Part shown: positions 34,700-46,155 of the stretch, one piece after another
Numbering within the stretch: position 1 is the first letter of the stretch
How the letters are laid out: each line of letters begins with the position of its first letter
Assembly (NCBI GenBank): GCA_019279435.1
Contig: JAAALK010000287.1
Span: forward strand, 18,910,162-18,974,161
Source of the DNA: Zizania palustris
Taxonomy: Eukaryota > Streptophyta > Magnoliopsida > Poales > Poaceae
DNA: 64,000 nt
Direction of reading: 5' to 3'
Notes under the pieces: model-generated
Database searches by the model: none
Seen by the model: the letters and a program-made list of their open reading frames with translations, nothing else
What the model was told of the DNA's origin: nothing
Program-made: the position numbers and the translations under genes

Positions 34700-37600
34700 G
34701 CGACAGGTCGAGGCTTGGAGGGCACGTGGATCATGGACTCCGGTTGTTCGCGCCACATGACCGGAGATGCAAATTGGTTCTCCAGCCTCACCACAACCAA
34801 GCAAAGGGAACATATCACCTTCGGAAACAATCGAAGGAGTAGAGTGAAAGGTAAAGGTGTGGTAAGAATTAATTCGAACTTCACTCTCAAAGATGTTGCT
34901 TTGGTTGAGAACCTGGGATACAATTTGTTGTCTGTATCTCAGTTGCTTGATGAGGGCTTCGAAGTGCGATTTCATCGCGATACTTCGCAAGTGCTCAATT
35001 CTGATGGCGTTGTGGTGTGTAAGATCTTTAGAGTTGGGAGAGTTTTTGGAGCTGATTTTTCAGAGTCGTCTGGTTCTTCTCATTGCCTTGTTGCACATTC
35101 GACTTCTGAGCTTTGGAAGTGGCATAGGAGACTAGGGCATATGAGCTTTGAATTGCTCGCTCGTCTGAGCGCCCTAGGTTTGATCCGAGGATTGCCCAAG
35201 CTCAAGTTTGAGAAGAATTTAGTTTGCGCTCCATGTCGACATGGAAAAATGATTGCCGCTTCGCATTCGCCAGTCACCACAGTGATGACTGAACAGCCCG
35301 GAGAACTTCTCCATATGGACACTGTAGGTCCTTCTCGGGTTAGTTCTTTAGGCGGCAAGTGGTATGTACTTGTTATTGTCGACGATTTCTCTCGCTACTC
35401 TTGGGTCTTCTTTCTTGCCAGCAAGGATGAAGTGTTTTCACACTTTCGGAGCTTGGCTTTGAGACTTTTCACTGAACTCCCTGGTGCATTAAAATTCATT
35501 CGAAGCGATAATGGCACCGAGTTCAAAAATAGTCTCTTTGTTGACTTTTGCATGGAGCATGGCATAGAACATCAATTCTCTGCTCCGCGGGTTCCTCAAC
35601 AGAACGGTGTTGTTGAGAGGAAAAACCGCACTTTGGTTGAGATGGCTAGGACGATGCTTGATGAGCATAGGACTCCTAGAAAATTCTGGGCTGAGGCCAT
35701 GAACACTGCATGTTACATCTCAAACCGAATTTTCTTGCGCTCAATTTTAAATTTGACATCTTATGAGCTGCGTTTTGGGAGACAGCCCAAGGTTACTCAT
35801 CTTCGAGTTTTTGGCTGTCGCTGCTTTATCCTAAAACGTGGTAACTTGGATAAATTTGAGTCGCGATCTTCTGACGGGATCTTTTTGGGTTATACTACTC
35901 ATGGTCATTCTTATCGTGTTTATAACTTGGAAACTAACACTGTCATCGAGTCATGTGATGTGACTTTTGATGAATCAACCCCCTCTGTTAGTTCTGCTTT
36001 TGAACAGGCGAATGAACACGACATGGAACAGACCTTATTCGAAGACGAAGATCCCGGAGAATTCGAGGATGAACCCCTACTACCCTCGACGTCAACCCCC
36101 GAAGCTGACCCCGCTTCTACTATTTCGGCACGAGGTCCCGAAGCGACTACCTCAACATCGGTCATCTTGGACCGCTCCAACGCACAAGTTGAGGGGGAGA
36201 CTGCATCCCGCCGCGAGGCTCCACATCATGTTCAAAGGATGCACCCTCCCGAGCAGATCATTGGTGAGCTTGATCAAAGGGTAACACGTTCTCACGCTCA
36301 TTTCACTAATGCTGCTTTTGTTGCTTCTTTCGAGCCTTTAGATGTTAGTCATGCACTTTCTGATTCTAGTTGGATCAATGCCATGCATGAAGAGCTTGAG
36401 AATTTTGAAAGAAACCAAGTCTGGACTTTAGTTGATCCTCCACCAAATGTTCATTTCATTGGAACAAAATGGATTTTTAAAAATAAACAAGGGGAGGATG
36501 GGACAATTGTTAGAAATAAGGCTAGACTTGTAGCTCAGGGCTTTTCTCAACTAGAAGGGATTGATTTTACTGAAACTTTTGCACCTGTTGCTCGCCTTGA
36601 GGCCATCAGGATTTTGCTTGCCTTTGCGACATCCCGGGGTTTCAAACTCTATCAAATGGATGTCAAAAGTGCTTTTCTTAATGGCTTCATAGGTGAAGAT
36701 GTTTATGTAAAACAACCCCCTGGTTTTGAAAACCCCAAGTACCCACATAAAGTCCTTAAACTTCATAAGGCTCTTTATGGACTCAAGCAGGCCCCTCGGG
36801 CGTGGTATGATAGACTTAAGTCTTTTCTGCTTGAGCGAGGGTATTTGATGGGCTCTGTTGATAAAACTTTGTTTACTCTCAAGCATGGCAAAGATTTCCT
36901 CCTAGTGCAGATTTATGTGGATGATATCATCTTTGGTGGCTCTTCTCATGCTTTGGTTGCCGAGTTTGCAGATACCATGAGCAGGGAGTTTGAAATGTCG
37001 ATGATGGGTGAACTCACCTTTTTCCTTGGTTTGCAAATCAAGCAAAGCAAACAAGGTACTTTTGTCCACCAGACAAAGTACACCAAGGACCTGCTCAAGA
37101 AATTCGACATGTCCGATGCGAAGCCACTCGCTACTCCAATGGCTACATCCGTAGCATTGGACCCTGACGAAGATGGAGAAGCTGTAGATCAGAAAGAGTA
37201 CCGGAGCATGATCGGCTCCCTACTCTACTTGACTGCCACGAGGCCGGACATACACTTCGCTGTGTGTCTGTGCGCTCGTTTTCAGGCTTCACCACGAGCT
37301 TCGCACCGCCAAGCGGTAAAGCGCATCCTAAGGTATCTCAAACACACCCTTGAATTTGGCATATGGTATTCATCGTCTTCATCTTTATGTCTTAGAGGCT
37401 ATTCTGATGCGGATTTTGCTGGGTGTAGAATCGATAGGAAGAGTACCTCTGGTACTTGTCATTTTCTGGGTACGTCTCTGGTTTGCTGGTCTTCCCGCAA
37501 ACAGTCTAGTGTTGCACAATCGACGGCTGAGGCCGAATATGTTGCTGCAGCTAGCTGTTGCTCTCAGATTTTGTGGATGGTTTCCACTTTGCGGGATTTC

Positions 37601-37867
37601 GGGTTAGATTATAAGAGTGTTCCACTTTTCTGTGATAACACTAGTGCTATTTGTATTGCAAACAACCCGGTTCAGCACTCCAGAACCAAACACATTGATG
37701 TACGGTATCATTTTCTCAGAGATCACAATGAGAAGGGTGATATTGAACTTCAATATGTTGATACCCAACACCAGCTTGCCGATATTTTTACAAAACCCCT
37801 CGATGCTTCTCGATTTGCTTACTTGCGTGGGGAACTTGGTATTTGTCATCCCTACGGCATTTTGTGA
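34700..37867 (+). CDS. pol: Sirevirus Pol (protease, integrase, RT, RNase H), in frame with Gag
   Basis: The frame continues directly after the gag UAG with no other stop until TGA at 37865-37867, about 1055 codons. The domain order is Ty1/copia. Protease has TWIMDSGCSRHMTG. The integrase zinc finger is HRRLGHMSFELL...CAPCRHGK (about residue 137 onward, counted from 34715), with catalytic acidic motifs in HMDTVGPSRV, RSDNGTEFKN and NGVVERKNRT. RT has KARLVAQGFSQLEGIDFTET and the active site YVDDIIFGG. RNase H has GYSDADFAG, AEAEYVAAASCC and CDNTSAICIANN. All catalytic residues I can check are present. There is no ATG at the start of protease, so expression most likely depends on readthrough of the gag stop. 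Confidence 0.93.
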   Translation, partial: ATGRGLEGTWIMDSGCSRHMTGDANWFSSLTTTKQREHITFGNNRRSRVKGKGVVRINSNFTLKDVALVENLGYNLLSVSQLLDEGFEVRFHRDTSQVLNSDGVVVCKIFRVGRVFGADFSESSGSSHCLVAHSTSELWKWHRRLGHMSFELLARLSALGLIRGLPKLKFEKNLVCAPCRHGKMIAASHSPVTTVMTEQPGELLHMDTVGPSRVSSLGGKWYVLVIVDDFSRYSWVFFLASKDEVFSHFRSLALRLFTELPGALKFIRSDNGTEFKNSLFVDFCMEHGIEHQFSAPRVPQQNGVVERKNRTLVEMARTMLDEHRTPRKFWAEAMNTACYISNRIFLRSILNLTSYELRFGRQPKVTHLRVFGCRCFILKRGNLDKFESRSSDGIFLGYTTHGHSYRVYNLETNTVIESCDVTFDESTPSVSSAFEQANEHDMEQTLFEDEDPGEFEDEPLLPSTSTPEADPASTISARGPEATTSTSVILDRSNAQVEGETASRREAPHHVQRMHPPEQIIGELDQRVTRSHAHFTNAAFVASFEPLDVSHALSDSSWINAMHEELENFERNQVWTLVDPPPNVHFIGTKWIFKNKQGEDGTIVRNKARLVAQGFSQLEGIDFTETFAPVARLEAIRILLAFATSRGFKLYQMDVKSAFLNGFIGEDVYVKQPPGFENPKYPHKVLKLHKALYGLKQAPRAWYDRLKSFLLERGYLMGSVDKTLFTLKHGKDFLLVQIYVDDIIFGGSSHALVAEFADTMSREFEMSMMGELTFFLGLQIKQSKQGTFVHQTKYTKDLLKKFDMSDAKPLATPMATSVALDPDEDGEAVDQKEYRSMIGSLLYLTATRPDIHFAVCLCARFQASPRASHRQAVKRILRYLKHTLEFGIWYSSSSSLCLRGYSDADFAGCRIDRKSTSGTCHFLGTSLVCWSSRKQSSVAQSTAEAEYVAAASCCSQILWMVSTLRDFGLDYKSVPLFCDNTSAICIANNPVQHSRTKHIDVRYHFLRDHNEKGDIELQYVDTQHQLADIFTKPLDASRFAYLRGELGICHPYGIL

Positions 37868-39043
37868 GGGGGAGCTGATTTTAATTGTCTTGCATATGCT
37901 CATGATGTGTGGAATTGCACTTACATCTTTTGCTATTATATGCCTGCTTTTAATTCAAAGAAATCATGTCAGCTCAGCTCTATGAAATATGTCTGGAACA
38001 TTGATTGTGCATGATGTTTTATTTTCTAAAAATCAAAATTTGCTCATCGCACAATCTTGTATCTAGCTTGATTAGGCAGGACTGCTTTTAGCTATCTTTT
38101 ATCTACTTGACAGCAAGACACTGTTCCTTGGATGCTAAAATTTGCAACTTGAAAACGTGTGTTCTTTATTCATGGATATTCATCAAAATATTAAATTCAT
38201 CAAAATCAAAATAAAAAATCCATGATTTGCCTGGTTTCAATGAAAAGATCCAGGAGGGTTTGTTTGTCGCACTACTCTATTCTAGACTGCTTACCATTGC
38301 ACTTTGGTCTGAACTGGGATAGTGTAGTGTATGCCAAAATCACCGCCTTAAGCTTCAGATGGCTTTCATGCCTAGGCTTGGCTTGATTGGAAAGTATAAG
38401 GTGGACAAACAAATAACCCCTGGCACTAAGACAAGAACATCTAGATTAATTAATCATCAAGTTTGCTTTCACAGCTCCTTTTGAACAAGACTTGTCTGTC
38501 TAGGGTAGAACTTGTTAGCTTTGCGCAGTCCTTGCCTTCTCATGTCTAACTACTGTGATTAAGTGGTGATGCTTTTACTTCAAAATGACAAAATCACATG
38601 CCATCATCTTGTTTCACAGATTGTTAAATTGAGCTGAGCACATGATCATTTGTGTTAATTTTGGCATATTTTTGCATTATATGTCTTTGCAATTCTATTC
38701 ATTTCGCAGCTTTGCATCTTTTCAATGCTCCTTGATGCTTGCATTGCCAAAGGGGGAGAGATTTTGCTATGTTCTCTGCTGCAAGAATGCATTATTTCTA
38801 AAGGGGGAGAGATTTTTGACATAAAGGGGGAGAAACATTTGCTCAACTCAGGGGGAGTTTTTTATCCAAAGGGAAGTTTTGCCGAAGGGGCTTTTACTCT
38901 TTTACAAAGGGGGAGAAAAATTCTTTTATCAAGTGACATGCTTTGGCTCTTTTTGAGTTTTTTATGGTCACTTGTGTGCTGAAAGTTTTTTACATTTTCT
39001 TGAACTTCAATTTGGTTGTCAATGCACTCATCAAGGGGGAGAT
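37868..39043 (+). other. Sirevirus 3' untranslated region with repeated polypurine tracts
   Basis: There is no envelope-like ORF in this 1.2-kb stretch. At least five extra AAAGGGGGAGA-like tracts occur: 38749-38760, 38800-38811, 38823-38833, 38849-38858 and 38906-38917. The genuine tract (AAGGGGGAGAT, 39033-39043) abuts the 3' LTR. Another GAGGGGGAGC directly overlaps the pol stop. Arrays of polypurine-tract copies before the 3' LTR are a reported Sirevirus hallmark. Confidence 0.85.
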
Positions 39044-41057
39044 TGAGAAACCAAGGGTGGTTTCGGTGTATGTGATGAGTGATTGACAGGATTATTTACC
39101 CTCTGTTCGAAGGGTACCTCCGGAGGGGCTTCGGAGGTGGTACCTCCGAAGGGTGTTCGGAGGTGTGTCACCGGAGTGTGTTCGGTGTTTGCTTGCTGCA
39201 GCTGTGCAGCGGAGTGTACCTATCGGAGGGGTCCGACAGTACGCGATGACTGGGTTCGTACCGATGGCTTCGGTACTTTGGGCGGTACACCGGAGTGTGT
39301 GCCGGAGGTTGCTAACCCGGAGAGGTCTCCGGAGTACTGGATACACTTGTCTGTTTGTCTGTGGTGCGCAGGGACTTCGGAGGGGACGGACAGGGTTCGA
39401 GCCAGGTGAACTTGGGTCAAGCGGGTGGTTTGATGCCAAGGGAGCGGGGAGCTCCGTCACGGTGGCTGCGAAGGTGGTCCGGGTCGGTCCTCGGGTCGAG
39501 GCGTGCCAGGTGAAGGCAGAGAGTGCGGAGCGTGACTTCGGCTGAAGGTACTCCGAGACAAAGTCCTCGGAGGTGAGGCACTTCGAAGGTACTCCGAATG
39601 GAGTAACTTCGGAGTTGGTGGAACAAGTCCTCTGCGGAGGCAAGGTGTTCAATGTGTGCTCCGGAGGGAGACACTCGAAGGGTGCCCGACGAAGTTCTCA
39701 GAAGTCGAGGCGCATCGAAGGCATGGTCCGGGTGAGGCTCGTCGAGGAGTGTGCTCGGAGTGAGACACTGCGACGAAGTGCTCATGGAATGCTTCATGCG
39801 GAGGCCTTGGACGAAGGAGGGACTTCGAAGGGTGGTACTCCGAAGGTGGGGCTTCGGAGTGTGAAGGACTTCGGAGCGAGGCTAGCTCCGGAGTGAGGAT
39901 GACTTGAGGTGCTTCGGCCATGCATGGCTTCGGTACACGGACGGACGGTGTTCGAGCTCGGAGTAGCTGCGAAGCCGTGGTGATCCACTCCGGAGGTGGT
40001 GGTGCGAAGGCCCAAGGGCTTTGACGGCTTCGGCTCAAAACCGTCACTGTATCGAAGGTCTTCTTCGGCGGAGCGAAGGCCAACAGGCTGCAGGCTTCTC
40101 GCCGAAGCTTCCGCACCCCTCGCGTGCGAAGGGAGGTTCCAGAAGTCAACTCTGTAAAGGCTGACACTGTCTGTTCTGAAAAAGGCTGACACTGTCCCCT
40201 CTGCAGCTGACAGAGAAGCCTCCAAAATAAAGGTGGACTACCTTTTGTACCCCTTAGTTCTGTAGAGACAAATCTGTTGTAAACCCTAGGGGTAAAGTAG
40301 TCACTTCCTTAGGATGAAGCCGTGGGCTATAAATATGGGGGCTCGGTAGGTAACATTCAACACTTTGAGCATTTACTGTTGAGCTCCTGTACACATACCT
40401 CGCTGGTTTTCTTCCAGAGTTCAATATATTTTGTGTTCCTTGTTCAAGCGGCGAAGCCCTGCATCTTTGTGCTTTTGCTTGAGCTCGCCTTACATACCTC
40501 GCTAGTTTTAGTTCACCGTAGCCTGTCTTGGCGAAGGGTGTTTTTCTCGCGAAGTGTGTTTTTCAGTGTGCTGTCGCTCTGTGTAACACGAGGCAAGACC
40601 TCGCTGCTTACTAGCGAAGCCCTGATCATTTCCCGTAGTGCTTCCTGTGTCGAAGCCCTTAGCGTAGTCCGTTTTGTGTGCGTGTAGACCTTCGCGTACG
40701 AAGCCCAGCACCCGTTGCTGTCGCCAAGTACTTGGTCGAAGTCCTCAGAGGGCTGTCCACTCTTGCGAAGAGTGAAGTGCGAAGCCTGCTCGAAGCACCT
40801 CGTGTGCGGAGCCTGCACTGACTTAGCAGAGTAGATTTTCGAGGGTTGTTAGTGGAGCGAAGTCTTCTTGGCTTCGAACTTTTGCTCCTCCGAAGCCTGT
40901 GTTCGAAGGTGTCGAAGTACCTCCGAACCAGACCTTCGAAGGTAGTGTTCGAAGCCTGTTCCGCAGAAGACAGAACCGAACCGAAGGCTAAGTTTTTAGC
41001 CCGAAATTTTAAAAGCTCCCATTCACCCCCCCTCTGGTCGCCGTTTCCGGTCCAACA
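39044..41057 (+). mobile_element. 3' LTR of the Sirevirus
   Basis: 2014 bp, the same length as the 5' LTR. The only difference I could find between the copies is G at about 30336 against A at about 39221 (CCTGTCGG versus CCTATCGG). Terminal TG/CA and the ATACC duplication after 41057 are intact. Confidence 0.96.
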
Positions 41058-41062
41058 ATACC
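41058..41062. repeat. Target-site duplication ATACC (right) of the Sirevirus
   Basis: Exact copy of 30154-30158, directly after the LTR end CCAACA. Confidence 0.97.
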
Positions 41063-41433
41063 TGAATATTTGATACCCCTTACATAACGAAGAGGGGTAT
41101 TTATAGAAAAGATACATTGGGAAAAGACCTCTTTACCCTTTAATTACAACCGACCTAGTGGATACTATTTAGTATTCTTCGTAGGGTTAAAAGGGTAAAA
41201 GGCCGAGCTAACAGAAAGAAAGTAATCGTTCCATCCTTGCTGGCAGTGCCCCTCCGGGTAAAGATGCTTCGGGATTCTTTGTCATGTCGAAGCCTTAGTG
41301 GAAACCTCCGTCTCAGAATGCTCCAGAGGTAGTGGAGCCTTGATGGCTGTTAGGACCTCCGGAGATCAGGGCTTCTATAGTGTTGATGCAGAGATTTTGA
41401 ACGATGCTGAGGATGAAGTATTTTCCCCCAACA
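41063..41433 (-). mobile_element. Solo Tat-type LTR in C2, right segment
   Basis: Continuation of 30022-30158 after the Sirevirus. It contains TATTTATA at 41099-41106 (TATAAATA on the minus strand) and ends CCCCCAACA at 41433. C2 coding sequence (NIYDCHFSDKQYS) resumes at once on the right. Confidence 0.72.
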
Positions 41434-44411
41434 TATATGATTGTCATTTTAGTGACAAACAATATTCTATTATTTATGATAATAAAGTTCTGGGTCTTGC
41501 CTTCGAGCATGACAAACTTTATCTTCTGTCTTTGAATGATTCGGTGAATGCCATAAGTGGAAACGCATTGTCTAAGAATACTAATAAGCGTAAGAGAATT
41601 AAAGACGTATCTTCAAAATTATGGAATTATCGTTTAGGCCAATTTCGATGGAGAGGATTGAACATCTTGTTAATGAATCAATTATTCCGCCTTTGGAATT
41701 CACAGACTTAGATCAATGCATAGATTGCATTAAAGGCAAATACGTCAAACAAATTAAGAAAGACACAAAGCGAAGCACATGAGTCAGAGAAATTATTTAC
41801 ACGGACATTTGTGATCTATTTCCTATGACATATGTAGATGGTTATGACTCATTCATAACATTTACAGATAATTATACGTGCTATGGTTATATTTATCCAA
41901 TTAAAGAGTGATCAGAAGCTTTGGATAAATTTAAGATATTTAAGGCTGAAGTAGAAAATTGGCATGATCTAAAGATTAAAATAGTAAGATATGATCGTGA
42001 GGGGAGTACTACGGTCGACATACCCCATATGGCCAAATTCCTGGACCTTTCGCATGGTTTCTGCCGGAAAATGGCATAGTGGCCCAATATTCTACACCGG
42101 GTGAACCTCAGCAAAATGGAGTGGCAAAACGACGCAATCGTACCTTAATGGACATGGTAAGAATCATACTAAGTTATTCCACTCTGCCGATTAGTTTGTG
42201 GATGGAGATATTGAAAACCACCATTCATATTTTTAATCGGGTCCTTAGTAAGTCGGTGCCTAAAACACCATATGAATTATGGACTAGACGAGAACCTTCT
42301 CTAAATTATTTTAGAGTATGGGGATGTCCTACTGATGCTAAAGTATTTAACCCAAATATTGGTAAGTTAAATTCTAAGACAGTGAATTGCCATTTTATTG
42401 GCTACCTAGAAAAGTCTAAGGGTTTCTGTTTCTACTGTCCTGACAGACATACTAAATTTGTAGAAATGAGACACGCGGTCTTTTTAGAAGACACTATGAT
42501 CAGAGGGAGCATGGTACCTAGAGAAATTAGTCTTGAAGAGAAGCGGGTCTACGTACCCACTCCTATGATTCAAGAGACAATTTTTCATGTACCTGTGGTA
42601 GCACTTGTTTGTCTAGTACCTAAAGTTGGACCTTCATTAGCGGCACCTATTGTTCATGAGGCGCCTGTTATTTAGGAACCTATAGTTCCAGATGTTGTTA
42701 ATGAAGAATAAGAAGAACAACCTCCTAACTTACAAAATGATATGTCAATTCAAGAGAACATCAAGAGATCACAAAGAGTGAGAAGATCAGCTATTCCTAG
42801 TGACTATGAGGTTTATATCAGTTAAGAAATTCAAATGGATGGTGATCCCGTCTCTTTTGAAGAATCTATGAAAATCCCTCACTGTTCTAAATGGCTTGAG
42901 GCCATGGAGGATGAAATGAGGTCTATAAGTACCAACAAAGTGTGGAAATTAGAAGAAATTCCTAAAGGAACCAAAATAGTAAGCTGCAACTGGATATACA
43001 AGGTCAAACGTAACTCCCAGGGGAATATAGAAAGATTTAAGGCCAGACTTGTTGCTAAAGCCTTCACTCAAAGAGAAGGAATAGACTATAATGAGACATT
43101 TTCGCCTGTCTCATCTAAGGAATCATTCAGAATCATTATGACCTTAGTGGCACATTATGACTTAGAGTTACATCAAATGGATGTAAAGACGACATTTCTC
43201 AACAGGGATCTAAATGAGAATGTCTATATGACACAACCAAAGGGTTTTGTCATAGAAGGAAAGAAAATTTCAGATACCATTTAACTAAGTCTATTTATGG
43301 GCTTAAACATGCCTCTAGGCAGTGGTACCTCAAATTTGATGAGACCATTAGAAAATTTGGGTTTAAGGAGAATGAAGATGACAATTTTATTTATGCTAAG
43401 TTCAAGAATGGGAAATTTATTTTCCTAGTCTTGTATGTGGATGACATCCTACTAGCGAGTAGCGATATTAATCTACTATTAGAAACTAAAAAGTTCTTGT
43501 CCTCTCATTTTGACATGAAAGATCTTGGAGAAGCTTCCTATGTATTAGTAATTGAGATTCTCCGAGATAGAACTAAGGGGTATTAGGATTATTGTAGAAG
43601 TCATACTTAGAAAAGATACTTAAGAAATATAGTATGCATGTGTGTAAGCCTTTACCTACTCCGATGGTCAAGGGTGATAAGTTTGGGAACTTTCAGTGTC
43701 CCAAGAACCAATATGAGATCAATCAAATGAAATCGGTTCCATATGCTTTTGCTATCAGAAGCTTAATGTATGCTCAAGTATATACTCGTCCTGATTTAGC
43801 TTTTGCTACCGAGATACTTGGCAGATATCAGAAAAATCTAGGCATAGATCAATAGAAAGGAGTTAAAAAATCTTTGAGATATATACAAGGCATAAAAGGC
43901 CTCATGCTCACATATGAGAGATCAAATAACCTAGAGATAGTAGGTTATTCAGACTCAGACTTTGCGGGATTTGTAGATACTGAGAAGTCCACATTAGGTT
44001 ATATATTCACACTCACAAAAGAAGTTGTGTCATGGAAAAGCTCCAAACAAACCGTGACGACGTCTTCCACGATATATGTCGAGTTTGTTGCATGTTATGA
44101 GGCCACCGAACAGGCACTATGGTTTAAAAAATGTATTCCTAGTTTAAGAGTGGTCGACAGTATTAAAAACCACTTAAATTGTAGTACGACAATGAGCCAG
44201 CAATATTATACTCCCATAACAACAAGAAGAGTGGTGTTGTCAAACACATCAACATTAAGTACTATGTTGCTAAGGAGAAAATCCAAAATCAAACAATAAT
44301 TCTAAAGCATATAAGTATCAAGCGATTGCTTACGGATCCGCTTACAAAAGGCTTACCACCCAACGTGTTCAGAGAACACTTAACCGGTATGGGTTTAAGG
44401 GATAGCCTATG
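41434..44411 (+). pseudogene. C2 pol: integrase, reverse transcriptase, RNase H (decayed)
   Basis: Resumes the C2 polyprotein after the nested insertions. Pre-integrase is KLWNYRLGQFRWRG, where the zinc-finger histidine motif is partly lost, and then CIDCIKGKYVKQ. The integrase core has STPGEPQQNGVAKRRNRTL (42088 onward). RT has KARLVAKAFTQREGIDYNET, HQMDVKTTFLN and LYVDDILLASS. RNase H has GYSDSDFAGF and SKQTVTTSSTIYVEF. At least six stops or frame changes occur (for example after KRST, KE, KMA, EAPVI, DTI). The end (GMGLRDSL) is the usual C-terminus of this copia type. Non-functional. Confidence 0.9.
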
Positions 44412-44590
44412 ATCATTGAATTTGTAAGGACCCAAAATAAGTTGAGAAACCATTTCAGAATAGAAAGGTGCATCGTAGTTGTTGAGTCATATAATATATA
44501 ACTGATTATTATGATGCAACATGCTCTATACATTGATTTATAATGAAATAGGTGTAATATTAAGTTAAGGTTAAGAACTAAGTTGATATC

Positions 44591-44601
44591 TAGGAGGAGA
44601 A
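44591..44601 (+). other. Polypurine tract of C2
   Basis: TAGGAGGAGAA directly precedes the 3' LTR start TGCTAGG. Confidence 0.7.
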
Positions 44602-45000
44602 TGCTAGGATAAGATCTTTGGAGAAGAGGGGGCTCTCAAACTCTGCTAACAACATCCCTGGTCTCACGCGCCCTGATCGGACGCCCCAACCATCATGATT
44701 AAGGGGCCCCTTCCGCACAACGTCATATTTAAGGGAAGAGTGTTTACTGCTCTAGGTTTCGATCCTAGTCACTATAGCTCTCCGTCCCGAAATCCCTAAG
44801 CACCCGATGTGTGCTGCAGCGGTTGAAAGCCTTCCTCACCTCTACAAGCAAGCTATGGCATCTTCAAGCTCCTCATCGGCAAAAACAGAAGGTACACATC
44901 TTTTTCTTTCTCTATTTTAATCTTAAACCATGCCATAATTATACCTAAGTATATCCTGTTAGCATGAACCCTAGGTGATGAACCTAAACGAATTCTATCA
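44602..45000 (+). mobile_element. 3' LTR of C2
   Basis: A 399-bp LTR from TGCTAGG to CTATCA. Its last 116 bp match the remnant 5' LTR (27355-27470) with about ten differences, showing that C2 is much older than the Sirevirus inside it. Confidence 0.83.
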
Positions 45001-45169
45001 ACAGCAACTACACGACGGTGCTACTTTGTCAGGACACACCACTGGCACCAGCCCCCGACACCACCTTCTGGATGCTCGCTAGTCCACAATCTCAGGGTGT
45101 TCTAAATTAACAAGTATCTGTTAAATAGTTGTGTGTTGCAACTTAACAAAAAGTAAGAGACTACGAGAT

Positions 45170-46090
45170 ATATATATTGGAGTTATGCTGCTATATTGTA
45201 TTTGAAAGGAGATATTGATGAACTGCCAAATTTATTATAATTACTACTGATTGATATATGTGAGAGAATGACCAGTATAATCATTATTAACTCTTGCTGC
45301 TACATTGCGGTGGGGCCAACCGGAAGCATAATACACAAAGCTAATACATGAGCAGGATCTGTTTGGCCATGTCTAAACCATCTTGGTTAACTACATCCAA
45401 TTTATTCTCGATCATCCGCAAGAAAAAACCAGTATTTATTTGTAAGGCTAACACCGCTTGTTTCCTAAAGATGCTCCTTCAAGGGATCATACTGCACCGC
45501 TAAGTGAAAAGTTTGACTGTGAAATAACATGCATGTTTAAATATGAAATAACAACATGGTTCTTGGACAAGCACTTAAAACTAAAAACCCTACTAAGCAT
45601 CAGCAGTTAAAACTGAAAAATGTGCACATAGTGGCTAACTTACTGTTCCATTTTACAAGTTAAAATTTGCAACAGCATCGAGCGTTTTTCCTCGTTTTGG
45701 AAGTGAAGATTTGCAACATTATACGTAAAGACTATCAGTTACTGCAATTAACATTTAATTTTAAAACGGACAATGCCAACTTCTATGGCTGCAAGTTTTT
45801 CAAACGCATCTTTTTCAATGCATGTGCCGTGGAAACAATGCATTTCAGTGCAGCAGATAATTAGTCAGATTTTACCCACTGACTTGATTTCAGTATGTCT
45901 TGCAGTAGTTCAATTCCACTCTTTCCATTAACTTGCTCACAGCAAGAAAAAGTTGCAGCACAGATTGTTATACTAGCGGTTGTGTTTCTGAAATCAAAAC
46001 AACAATTTTCTTCAGAAAATCAAAGTCGATGATAGAAAAGGAAAACAAAGATCATGATAACTTCCAAACAAAAAGAAGAGAGTCGTTTTT
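45170..46090 (-). pseudogene. Decayed tandem copy of the 3' part of the malonyl-CoA decarboxylase gene
   Basis: The sequence runs parallel to 46950-48460, including introns and downstream flank, with deletions. Exon 8 is recognisable at about 45843-45939 (EQVNGKSGIELLQDI...SSQWVKSD) but has a TAA for the lysine codon after KSD and loses its last 40 or so bp. Exon 9 lies at about 45645-45703 (KRGKTLDAVANF) with a stop and a lost 5' part. Only the first few codons of exon 10 remain (about 45390-45416), and exon 11 is deleted. It is therefore a segmental duplication remnant lying just downstream of the working gene. Confidence 0.82.
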
Positions 46091-46155
46091 TTCAGATAAG
46101 GGTAGAACATGAATAAAAGCTGAATATAAGCCATAGCATTTAGAGGTTAATAAAC

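Noticed and set aside
37868..38740. Envelope-like gene of the Sirevirus
   Set aside because: Some Sireviruses carry one here, but the longest frames are about 60-120 codons, without signal peptide, transmembrane pattern or continuity with pol.
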